Shown here in pieces: positions 22,488 to 30,559 of a stretch of 30,559 nt of DNA (position 1 is its first letter; the number at the start of each line of letters is the position of its first letter). The DNA is taken from contig LLEY01000319.1 of NCBI GenBank assembly GCA_001414485.1, forward strand, positions 1 through 30,559, read 5' to 3'. Both the position numbers and the translations under genes were made by a program. Under the pieces are notes generated by a model, which searched no databases, was not told the DNA's origin, and saw nothing but the letters and a program-made list of their open reading frames with translations. Origin of the DNA: Calycina herbarum. Taxonomy: Eukaryota > Ascomycota > Leotiomycetes > Helotiales > Pezizellaceae.

Positions 22488-22724
22488 ACCTTTTAATATC
22501 AGGAAGCGACTCTTGATTTTCGGCGTGCCCTGGTCAATATAAAACACAATTGATCAGATTCTTTGTTTACACACGTGATCTACTCAATTAATGAAGTACC
22601 CGCTCACCTCACCTAGAAACCAAGGACCTTTAAGCAAGAGAACTCCATAATTAAAGATACTTGGAAGATGATATCCCTATTGAATACTTTCTATATATTT
22701 TATAAGTTGCCCCATGCCCACCTT

Positions 22725-23155
22725 TAGGAGATTTCTTCCAGGCTCGCACCACTACCAGGAGCTGATTCTCAGGAGAATATCATGCCTAGGAGAGAGGACC
22801 TGCTAGGAGATAATTCTAGGGAGAGGAGTGCGCAAAGGAGAAAGCTCATAGGAGTGTACAGTTCACAGGAGAAAGTTCGTAGGTGCAGTGGTTTTCTAGG
22901 AGTAATCTCCTAGAAGATTACTACTAGGCTCAGATTACTCCTAGGCCCAACTAGCTCCCCGGAGATTTCTCCTAGAAGATTTCTCCTAGGCTCAACCAGC
23001 TCCCCGGAGTTTTCTCCCAGATCTTACTAGCTTCTGGGAGATTGTACAGAGGAGATAAGCTGTCCTAGAAGCTTGCTCCTAGATCTAACTGGCTTCTAGG
23101 AGATAGGCTCTCCTCTGAGACTAAATTTAGGAGACACTAGTCCCTAGGAGAAGCG
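22725..23155. repeat. CTAGGAG/CTCCTAG inverted-motif array
   Basis: The heptamer CTAGGAG occurs at least ten times in either orientation within about 430 bp, with many further GGAGA/TCTCC cores. Head-to-head copies form palindromes, for example TTCTAGGAGTAATCTCCTAGAA near 22895 (stem TTCTAGGAG, loop TAAT). Spacing is irregular. The array could fold into nested hairpins or bind a dimeric protein repeatedly. It is unlike the flanking AT-rich DNA. Confidence 0.75.
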
Positions 23156-23823
23156 AGCTGGATCTACCACCTGTGGAATCACTTATTCATTATCGTATTA
23201 TTATTTGTACAGCTTCCCTGTCATTTGCCCCTTTTCCTTCGTATATAAATACTCTGTACAATAGCTTTTTCACAATCAATCAATTCTCCATGACCTTCAG
23301 TACCCCATACCCTACCCCAATATAAATTTATTGAATAGCTACAGTAATTCGAATAACTAGAATAAGAATGTCTAATTAGAAATGTCTAAAATAGAAATGT
23401 CTAAAATAGGTCCTGCTGTTAGAACCGATGCCAGCGCACGCCTACTTAACCTCAACTCTATGAGCTCTTGATAAAAATGGCTTTGAGACAATTAAGCGTG
23501 TTTCGCGGTCGGCTTATAAAAGACAAGGCCAAGATAGGTGAAAGGCTCTAAAGATTGTATTAGCTCATTTCGAGCAAAGGCTTAATAAGCGACGCTGTAT
23601 CCACAAAATCAATTCAAGCACATGCTTATTTAAGCGATATACTAATTTGTGGAGTCGAAATCACGACGATCATGACGGGGCGCTGCAGATCTTCCAAATC
23701 GTTGGCCCGGAATGAGCTCGACAAATTGATTGGCCTTGGCTTCCTTCCGCTTGGATTTCGCTCAATTGATCCTCCTACCACAGAGTGAAGCTTAAATAGG
23801 AGCAGTAGCGAATTCTAGTATAG

Positions 23824-24150
23824 GCAAACCTATAAAAGTAGACCTCCAAAATAAGAAGCCTAAAAAAAGCTTACGCCAAAATAAGTAGTTCCCACTCCCT
23901 TTTAAGAAGTTCGGTTTCAAGCACTAGAATTACAGCATTTGCAAAGCTATAAAAGTAGAATTCTAAATAAGCAGCATGAAAAGAGCTGACGCCAAAATAC
24001 GCGGTTCTGACTGCCTTTTTAGGAGTTCAATTTTAAGCAGTAGAATTACAGTGTATACAAATAAGCAGCCTAAAATAGCTAACGTCAAAATGCGTGATTC
24101 TCACATCCTTTTGAGGAGTTCAATTTTAAGCAATAGAATTATAGTATAAA
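23824..24150. repeat. Tandem repeat, about 117-bp unit, three diverged copies
   Basis: Copy 1 (23824-23940) and copy 2 (23941-about 24054) start GCAAA..CTATAAAAGTAGA and share CAAAATA, TTTTAAG/TTTTTAGGAGTTC and the end AGAATTACAG. Copy 3 (about 24055-24150) lacks about the first 23 bp but has AATAAGCAGCCTAAAA, GAGTTCAATTTTAAGCA and TAGAATTATAG. The array ends about 55 bp before the next gene's ATG and may overlap its promoter. Confidence 0.75.
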
Positions 24151-24203
24151 GAGTTACCGTCATCCTCTAGTAGACATGCGTTTTAAAATCATCAGCTATT
24201 ACA

Positions 24204-24937
24204 ATGCCAAAGGTATTCCAGACTCGTGCAGATTCTCCTCACCCTTTTCGTCTTCAACGTCCCCCACCGCCGCGAGCTAGAAGTCAGACTTTAATCAGTC
24301 CTAATCAACCATTGTCGACTCGTTACATTGATATGCTCTTAGATCTGGATAAGATATCGACTATATACAACCTTCTTGCGAGTTTATTCACATGGCTTCT
24401 TCTTGCAGGATATATGGTGCTACCTGGGGCTTTTACTTCGATTCGTGATTCTCGTGCGCTCTCAGACGGCGCTGGGAAAGCTGGGAAAGTGGTTGTAAAA
24501 GCAGCGCAGAATATACCATTATTATGGGTTGGTGGAGTCTGCTGTATCTTAGGAGCATCCGGAATGTGCTGGCTTGGGTGGGTATGGCAGCGAAATTATA
24601 TCTGGTTAGTGAACCGGATCATTCTGTAAGTTGAACGACCCTACCACTTAATCCATGCTAATTTTATACAAGACCAGGCATTCTTCACTCGGCTGCCGGG
24701 TTTGTTACAACAATCGTTAATATCTATACTGCTCGAAGTGGATTTTGGTCTGTTACTGCCATTGTCACCTCAACTGTCACAGGAAGCTGCACTGCTATTA
24801 TGATAGCTTTGTTCTTGGTCTATGATGTTTGGAAATTGACTGAAATTAAGAAAGAACACAAGAGGTTGGAAGAAGAAGCTAAGTGGAGGGAGGGTGGACG
24901 CGGCCGCACTTTGCATGCTGATGCTGTCAAAGAATAA
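24204..24937 (+). CDS. Four-span membrane protein, conserved fungal hypothetical type
   Basis: Exons by eye: 24204-24625 and 24673-24937 (47-bp intron, GTAAGT...ACAAG, branch GCTAAT), giving 228 residues. The first 45 residues are a Pro/Arg-rich cytosolic head (RLQRPPPPRARSQ). Four hydrophobic spans follow at about 50-76 (NLLASLFTWLLLAGYMVLPG), 101-127 (IPLLWVGGVCCILGASGMCW), 145-162 (AAGFVTTIVNIYTA) and 167-195 (TAIVTSTVTGSCTAIMIALF). The tail is charged and helical (KKEHKRLEEEAKWREGG). The layout matches a common ascomycete membrane protein of unknown function. I do not recognise a catalytic or transport motif. The ATG is in good context (ATTACAATGCC). Confidence 0.8.
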
Positions 24938-25418
24938 GCCAAAAGTTCTGATCTGATTTTCCACGCAGTGTCTATCATGTGGAAAATTGGCTTTTAGATA
25001 AACTGCTAATTTTGGTCAGGGATTCCTTTTTAAAAACTTTACAAATTGGCGCAGATTCTTCCTATCAATCACTTTACTCACAGCTCGGTTTTCCTCCCCA
25101 CCTACAGTTCCGATTTTATCTGGGAATAGTTTCATGTATATAAAACTAGTTATTTGCTCCTATATTAAGCTGGGAGAAGTTGGGTGCACGCAATATTAAA
25201 AGGGTTCTAATTTTTATCATCCATTTCACATTTACCAAGAGCCGCTTATAAGATCGTTTAGTACTAACGTCTATCCCTGCGTACCGAGACGCCCCTTGTA
25301 ACGAGACAAATCGTAGGTACTTCGAGTTCAAGCGATATAAAATCTATGAACGCTCTAAAATTTCTATCCATTTTCAGTTCAGTTACATTGTATACCTCCC
25401 CTAAACACTCCTGACCTA
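24938..25418. other. Gene-free stretch
   Basis: Nothing supportable is seen. It is the 3' flank of the membrane-protein gene and the 3' flank of the convergent small ORF at 25.4-25.65 kb. Confidence 0.35.
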
Positions 25419-25650
25419 TCAATTCTGAAAATTATTATCGCGTCGTCGCCGCCCCGTGAATTTATAGAAAGCCACCTTTACACTGAAATAAGACCCCTTG
25501 ATATACGACAACACTATTAAGTTTTCATTACCTTTTAAACGCATACAGTAGGCTTCGATTGCGGTGTCCTCTTTGTATACTCTCTTCAGTTTTACATGCG
25601 CCACACATAGTCAGCGCTAGAATGGCTGCGGTTAGTGTAATCTTTGTCAT
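25419..25650 (-). CDS. Small secreted-protein-like ORF, copy 1, possibly frameshifted
   Basis: From ATG 25650 the frame gives a classic signal peptide, MTKITLTAAILALTMCGACK, then a short polar stretch. A 49-bp GTAATG...TTTCAG intron (25483-25531) can join it to a second exon (25419-25482) ending in an Arg-rich tail (FTGRRRRDNNFQN), giving 60 residues. However, the homologous copy at 29.58 kb has two extra bases after AAAACT, which put the next part into the frame reading KRVCKEDTVIEAYC. In copy 1 the matching frame (KRVYKEDTAIEAYC) is also open and runs straight to the same stop. So copy 1 is either a spliced gene or a frameshifted relic. Secretion is predicted from the leader; no function is known. 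Confidence 0.4.
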
Positions 25651-26493
25651 CACTCTGTGGCCTGAGGTTTTAACCGGCCGCTTTTGGCCTGGCGTGATTT
25701 GATAATTGACGACAGTTCTTTCTAGGATTCGATTAACGTTAATCAACGCAGTTATCAATTACTACAGTAGGAGTTGACATTGGCTACACAAATGTGTCAC
25801 CTACCAAAAGTGGACGGACTATAGCCAAAGGACTATTAGGCGAGAGCTTTTGTTTTACCCTTGTTGATAGTGTGAGAGGCCAGACCTCGAATAGCTCAAA
25901 GGTATGGGTTCAAATATTGAATTAAGAAGTGCATGAAGAGTAATTACATGTGTGACCCCTTCCCCCTATATAGAAGAGATCACGAGAAGACGACAAATAC
26001 AAGAACATGGTAAATGCAGGAATATAGCAAACATGAGGACGTGGCATAGTGCCAAGATGAGGGGTAAGATGTGCTGGCGTGTTTGCTTGAAAAGTAAACG
26101 AGGGGTATAGTGTGTTGGCGTGTTTACTTGAAGAGTTTTCCTCGATTGTTTGCTTAAAGCGAGGGACAAACATGCGGCAGAAAGGTTTGCTTAGCGAGGG
26201 CAACGCCCGAGCCTCCATCATGGGTTCCAACTCTCACAGATAGGTACGGTGATATCTGTTATATCAAGCAACTTATGAGATATCGGTATGCCCGTCGGGC
26301 ATGCCGACAGGAAGAGTTTTTGCGGTATATGGATGCGGCAATAGCTATTGCAAAGTTGTATATAGATGTGCCCTCTGCTCTTGTAGAGCATGGCAAGCAA
26401 TTCAAGTCTTTTGCTCTTGCCCTTTTGAAGTGTAGCATTCCAACAGCCCTTTATCAAAGTTAGAAAAATATAACTTATATATGAAATTAATAA
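25651..26493. other. Intergenic region upstream of copy 1 and downstream of the HET-ankyrin gene
   Basis: It holds a 41-bp tandem duplication (26059-about 26136, core GTGYTGGCGTGTTTRCTTGA) and a perfect palindrome, ATGCCCGTCGGGCAT (26288-26302). A plus-strand frame is open from about 26165 to the TAG ending at 26463 (RYARRACRQEEFLRYMDAA then IAKLYIDVPSALVEHGKQF). It looks mildly coding-like and ends 31 bp from the stop of the HET-ankyrin gene, but no family is recognised and no start is clear. Confidence 0.35.
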
Positions 26494-29118
26494 TCAAGAA
26501 ACGTCCTTCCGGAGCAGCTTCACTATCGCCTCGTGCCTATTCAAAGCAGCCCTCAATAGCGGCGTCCAACTATACTTGTCTTTTGAGTTGACCTCGACCT
26601 GGCCTGTCTCAAGCAGCAGCTTTACTACTACCTCATGCCCATTCGCAGCAGCCAACAATAGCGGCGTCTGACCATGCTCGTCCTTCGGGTCGACCTCGAC
26701 CTGGCCTGTCTCAAGCAGCAGCTCTACTACCGCCTCGTGCCCATTCGCAGCAGCCCTCCATAGCGGCGTCTGACCATACATGTCTTTTGAGTTGACCTCG
26801 ACCTGGCCTGTCTTAAGCAGCAGCTTTACTACTACCTCATGCCCATTCGCAGCAGCCAACAATAGCGGCGTCTGACCATGCTCGTCCTTCGGGTCGACCT
26901 CGACCTGGCCTGTCTCAAGCAGCAGCTTTACTACCGCCTCGTGCCCATTCTCAGCAGCCAACAATAGCGGCGTCTGACCATACATGTCTTTCGAGTCAAC
27001 CTCGACCTGGCCTGTCTTGAGCAGCAGCTTTACTACCGCCTCGTGTCCATTCTCAGCAGCCCTCGATAGCGGCGTCCGACCATACATGTCCTTCGAGTCA
27101 ACCTTGAACTGGCCTGTCTCGAGCAGCAGCTTTACTACCGCCTTGTGCCCATTCTCAGTAGCCCACAATAGCGGCGTCTGACCATGCTCGTCCTTCGGGT
27201 CGACCTTGACCTGGCCTGTCTCAAGCAGCAGCTTCACTACCGCCTCGTGCCCATTCCTAGCAGCCCTCCATAGCGGCGTCTGACCATACATGTCTTTTGA
27301 GTTGACCTCGACCTGGCCTGTCTCAAGCAGCAGCTTCACTACCGCCTCGTGTCCATTCTCAGCAGCCCTCCATAGCGGCGTCTGGCCATTCCTGACCTTC
27401 GAGTTGACCGCGACCTGGCCTGTCTCGAGCAGTAGCTTGACCGTATCTTCATGTCCTTCACCAGCAGCGAATGACAGCAGTGACCGACCATATTCCCAAA
27501 TAGCCTTAGGAACAATCTTTAATCCAAATGCCTTTTCATAATTAGTTCTTGTTCCCAGAATTCTCTTGTCTGCTTCTATTTGCTCTCCAAGGTCATCTAA
27601 TATCATTATATCATTCCACGCTCTTATTACTTTGCTTAAACAATATCCGATCTTTGCCTTTGCATACTCTAGCGCCTGATTGTATGTCCTTGTTAAGAGT
27701 TCATACTCCTCCTGATCTTGTGACGGGGTTTGCTCCCAGTCCCAGATAAGACGGAAGTCCCGCAGAAAATGTCTTGCCGATTGGGGATTTTCTGGCTCTC
27801 CAAAACTGCGAATCTCGTTCAAAGTATTTACTACAATCACAATAATTTCAAAGTGATCCTTACGCAGCCTGATTACCGATGGTTTTGAAGCTCCATATAG
27901 AAGGCAGATGATATCTCGCTCCTGGATGGTTTTCGCCGACGCTTCAAGGGTCCATTGTATCATTTTGCCTCGGTTAGTAGCTGCTCTGTTGCAAGCAGTG
28001 AAGCTCACATTTTGCCTATCATCTCGTATTACCGAGGACACTTGACCAAGAATGCAGCCCCTGCTCTTGATTACCGCCCTCTCCCCAGAAGTCTCTACAG
28101 ATATATCTTTACCGAGAATGAACTTAACAAGTTGCTTGAATAGTATTTCCCAGGGAATTTTGTAATTGGGCTGTAGAGATTCACCTGGATCATCAGAGCT
28201 CATACCGAGTAGAGCATATACCTTGTCGCGTGAATCAGTAGCTTGACGGATATGGAACATGTCTACTAGCTCGGCCAAAGAGCGTATATCTAGGGAGTAC
28301 CTCCCTAGCGAGTTTTCTCCATATTTCGGTCGAAGGCCAGCTTGTTTGATCAGGTTCGTTACTGAAGGGAGACTATGCAATCCAGGGATAGCTGCATAAG
28401 GTGAATTTTGTGATATTTGGATTGACTCCAGCCCTAAGCAGAAGGCATATCCGTCAATCTCCGTGGAACCACATATTATCACAATATGTCGCGCTGCAGC
28501 AATCTCTTGAAGGACCTAAATAAATTGTGTTAACGTCTTCTGGTATATTTACTTAAGCGTTTACTTTCTTACCCAGATGCGCTGGAACCATTGCCGTTGA
28601 AGCAGGTTAGTGATTGCTTTCTCACTTCTCTTGTCAACCGAACGCTCAGCGGACTGCCCATGAGCAGCACGTTGTATATCCTCAAGTGCTCCCTCTATAT
28701 CATCTGCCGTCTCCCCAAGCCAAACAAGTACACGATTTGCTTTACTGTAGATCATTGCCATAAGCTGAACCTGTTGGCCCTGCTCCTTTGGATCTTTTTG
28801 GTTAATGCAGATTGCATCTACCCATATGACTCGTTCTAAAGAGCAGTCTCGAAGACGTAATAGCGCTAAATGAAGGTTTGTAGTAACATCTAACTCCTGA
28901 CCCTCGACAGTGATAGAATAAGGCTTCTCCCCTCCGCCCCATGTATAGGATAAAGCTTCGTATAGATGGGTCCTTCTGTGCGTATCCCGTAGAGAGTACT
29001 CAAAGAGCTCACAATGTAATTCGGTCCTTTCTATGCTCTCAATTGCAGGTGGCATCAGCCGAAGCAACCGAATATTATTGGCACCTTGGGAAAGCGGAGA
29101 ATAACGGTACTGAGACAT
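26494..29118 (-). CDS. HET-domain protein with ten ankyrin repeats
   Basis: HET proteins mediate vegetative (heterokaryon) incompatibility and related regulated cell death. Exons by eye: 28573-29118 and 26494-28515 (57-bp GTAAGA...TTTAG intron), giving 855 residues. The HET domain shows YEALSYTWG (53-61), VIWVDAICINQ (97-107), VLVWLGE, then QRIWVLQEIAAAR across the exon junction (about 179-191). RDKVYALLG (about 277-285) is the usual following segment. Residues about 300-520 show no P-loop, so this is not a NACHT/NB-ARC NLR. Residues 527-855 are ten ankyrin repeats of 34 residues (TPLLLAAENGHEAVVKLLL). The start is the ATG of MSQYRYSPLS, the usual N-terminus of this class; an upstream in-frame extension has no ATG. 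The ankyrin array probably senses a partner or ligand (family knowledge plus inference). Confidence 0.93.
26497..27483. repeat. 102-bp ankyrin-coding repeats with a 204-bp higher-order unit
   Basis: Ten 102-bp units encode the ankyrin repeats of the HET protein. Linkers alternate between KDMYG and KDEHG, suggesting a two-unit (204-bp) period. The DNA at 26577-26720 matches 26781-26924 with a single difference that I can see. Such sequence identity exceeds what protein conservation needs and points to recent duplication or gene conversion. Confidence 0.88.
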
Positions 29119-29248
29119 AGTGAAAGAGCGCGTACTCAGAACTTTGAACAAGTGGAACAAGCGTGGCTTTCACGTTTGGTCGGGTGCACGACGCGTAGCT
29201 GCTGCTGGCAACATAGTACAATAGGGTTGACTTCAAAATGTAATCCTA

Positions 29249-29280
29249 CAGCCTAATGTATGATCGCTCATACATTGCTG
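29249..29280. promoter_or_regulatory. Perfect hairpin upstream of the HET-ankyrin gene
   Basis: AATGTATGA (29255-29263) and its exact complement TCATACATT (29268-29276) are separated by TCGC. Flanking CAGC/GCTG can extend the stem past a two-base bulge. It lies about 135-160 bp before the HET-ankyrin start codon, so it may be an operator for a dimeric regulator or a cruciform. Function is inferred from position only. Confidence 0.35.
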
Positions 29281-29534
29281 AGTAATAACGTCATGTCAAA
29301 GCAGGGTATTGCGCTAAACTCAACATAGTATAGTCTCAAGAACCCTGTCTTGGAAACAAAGATTAAGTTAGAACTTTGAAATGGCGCGTTCTGTAGCAAT
29401 CTCATGATCTGTGAATGTTTCGCTAGGAACTATTTCAGTAATTAAATCAACTTACTACTTTGTAAGATGCGGTACTGTTGTGGGAGGATGATGACTACCT
29501 CCTTCAAAGTGTAAGGACACGTTGCAGCCTCAAA

Positions 29535-29760
29535 TCATGTCAGATTAAAGCGGCGGCTTACAACCTGAGGCCACAATATGATGACGGAGAAACAACTAAC
29601 CAGAATCAGTCTAGTGCTGACTAAGTGTGGCTGGTATAAAACTTGGAAGAGAGTGTGCAAAGAGGACACCGTAATCGAAGCCTACTGTAAATCGATTGAA
29701 CAAACATATCCAGGTTCTATTATAATACTAATATACTATTGCTACTCTTATAGTAGTTAG
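29535..29760 (+). pseudogene. Small secreted-protein-like sequence, copy 2
   Basis: This is a diverged copy of the 25.4-25.7 kb sequence in opposite orientation. Shared stretches include CTAACC, CTGACTAWGTGTGGC, GAAGAGAGT, AAAGAGGACACC and AATCGAAGCCTACTGTA. Similarity begins before the ATG (AAAGCGGC, CCTSAGGCCACA). The frame from 29578 or 29581 stays open to the TAG at 29758-29760, but the leader is less hydrophobic than in copy 1 (MTEKQLTRISLVLTKCGW) and would be a poor signal peptide. Similarity fades after about 29690. It may be a gene fragment, a pseudogene, or a gene whose downstream exons I cannot see. Confidence 0.45.
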
Positions 29761-30559
29761 GGCGTGGCCTGTCATAGGACTTCGCTACGAAGGATAATAC
29801 CTTCTCCAATTAAGCGAACAAGGATCCTGGTCAGCGACGGTGTGGTTATAGTAATCTCGGTTAAATAATATAACATAAAATCTGTGGCTGCGACGTTTGT
29901 GGCTACTTGTACCCTGCCACAAAATTCCCGTTTGCCGGTACTCTCCGACCAAAAGCAAAAAGTGGCCGTGCACAGCCAACAAAATCGGCCGTCCCCTTCC
30001 TAGGGAAATGCTTCTGTGTGACAAACTTCCGACCTTTCACTTCCGGCTCTCATTTCTTCTCTCGTTGCGCTCTATCTAGAACGAACCTTTTCGATTTTCA
30101 GCCAAAACCTCCGAGGGGAATCCGTTCCTGCTGCAAAATTGCTGACGATTTCGAAAATGACCTTATGGATGACAGAGTCCCTAAGGGTCGAAAGACTTCT
30201 GAGAGAAGCCCAGTATTGTCACGCAAGACAACGATGCCTTGGTAGACACGTTGTGACCAGTTCAGATGATGACAACATAGCTAGACGATGACCTGCATGG
30301 CGATAAGAGGCAACACTTCAAAAGACACAAACTAAAGGCACAACGATAGCGAGCACGATAATGGCGAGCACAACCTTACGAAGAACTAACGAAGATTAAC
30401 ATTAACTCTACTGAACAGTATACCAACAAGTTTCGAAGCCAGCCTGAGCTTGCCTCAAACAAAGATCAGTCTATCGACTCTATTACAACGTCGTGCAGCA
30501 GTCTCCTTTTCTGTTAATACATCTGCGCCACTGGAGCACTCCACGGTTCTGGCTCAATC
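29761..30559. other. Right end, no supportable gene
   Basis: A 112-codon open frame (29907-30245, +) has no ATG at its start, no domain and Lys/Arg/Ser-rich content; I do not call it. From about 30250 the text (GTTGTGACCAGTTCAGATGA onward, many ACAAC/GCACAAC runs) has the feel of a copia-type LTR running off the window, but no second LTR, primer-binding site or polymerase gene is present to support it. Confidence 0.3.

Larger units (their letters stand above)
22488..24203. other. Intergenic region with two repeat arrays
   Basis: This stretch holds the CTAGGAG-rich array (22725-23155) and the 117-bp tandem repeat (23824-24150), both listed separately. Between them, 23156-23823 is AT-rich and carries a GCGTCGCTTATTAA-like motif (complement, about 23587) and GCTTATTTAAGC-like copies related to those at 11.9-14.1 kb. 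No gene is visible. Confidence 0.5.

Noticed and set aside
22725..23155. CRISPR-like array
   Set aside because: The motifs are in both orientations with irregular spacing and no equal-length spacers, and the genome is eukaryotic.
25893..25917. tRNA-like A box (TAGCTCAAAGG) and B box (GGTTCAAAT)
   Set aside because: The boxes are almost adjacent, far closer than in a tRNA or SINE, and no cloverleaf can be formed.
26984..27541. Plus-strand frames opposite the ankyrin array
   Set aside because: They are antisense shadows created by the 102-bp repeat period.
29907..30245. 112-codon frame at the right end
   Set aside because: No ATG at its start, no domain, and a composition without clear coding signs; left as uncertain sequence.
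30250..30559. Possible copia-type LTR entering from the right
   Set aside because: Only a resemblance in style; no second LTR, target duplication, primer-binding site or pol gene within the window.
1..30559. Starship captain (DUF3435 tyrosine recombinase)
   Set aside because: No reading frame shows the expected Arg...HxxR...Tyr recombinase layout; if a captain exists it lies outside this window.

Overview
The window reads as nuclear DNA of a filamentous ascomycete (Pezizomycotina). The genes have short GT-AG introns of 43-59 bp with CTAAC/CTGAC-like branch sites. The families present (HET-ankyrin, DUF3723, GH18 chitinase, fungal ferric reductase) are typical of that group. The AT-rich, TA-rich blocks full of in-frame TAG/TAA stops look like repeat-induced point mutation (RIP). 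I cannot name the species. Gene models were spliced by eye and checked only for frame consistency.

Layout. 1-8.1 kb is a decayed Helitron on the minus strand. A reading frame of about 6 kb for a Rep-helicase protein can still be followed, broken by nonsense codons and not by frameshifts at the points I checked; a second degraded frame lies beyond its 3' end. 9.0-10.9 kb (+) is a secreted GH18 chitinase with three exons. 10.9-15.4 kb is AT-rich, with clusters of short GCTTAAATAAGC-like motifs, a small unknown gene (12.7-13.3 kb, -), a broken coding fragment next to it, and a 55-residue single-span membrane ORF (14.3 kb, -). 15.5-18.1 kb (-) is a DUF3723 gene with a ParB-like HGQHR motif, cut by one in-frame TAG 104 codons before its apparent natural end. 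Head to head with it, 18.5-19.6 kb (+) is a four-exon pseudokinase. 20.6-22.5 kb (+) is a five-exon ferric reductase. 22.5-24.2 kb holds two unusual repeat arrays. 24.2-24.9 kb (+) is a four-span membrane protein. 26.5-29.1 kb (-) is a HET-domain protein with ten near-identical ankyrin repeats. It lies between two oppositely oriented, diverged copies of a small secreted-protein-like sequence (25.5 kb, - and 29.6 kb, +). The last 1 kb has no gene I can support.

How it may work together. DUF3723 and ferric reductase genes, often with NLR/HET-type genes, are recurrent cargo of the giant fungal Starship transposons. Their closeness here, among decayed elements and minisatellites, makes this a candidate piece of a Starship or a relic of one. 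No captain tyrosine recombinase is visible, so this stays a hypothesis. The DUF3723/pseudokinase divergent pair and the HET-ankyrin module are the best candidates for conflict or self/non-self systems.
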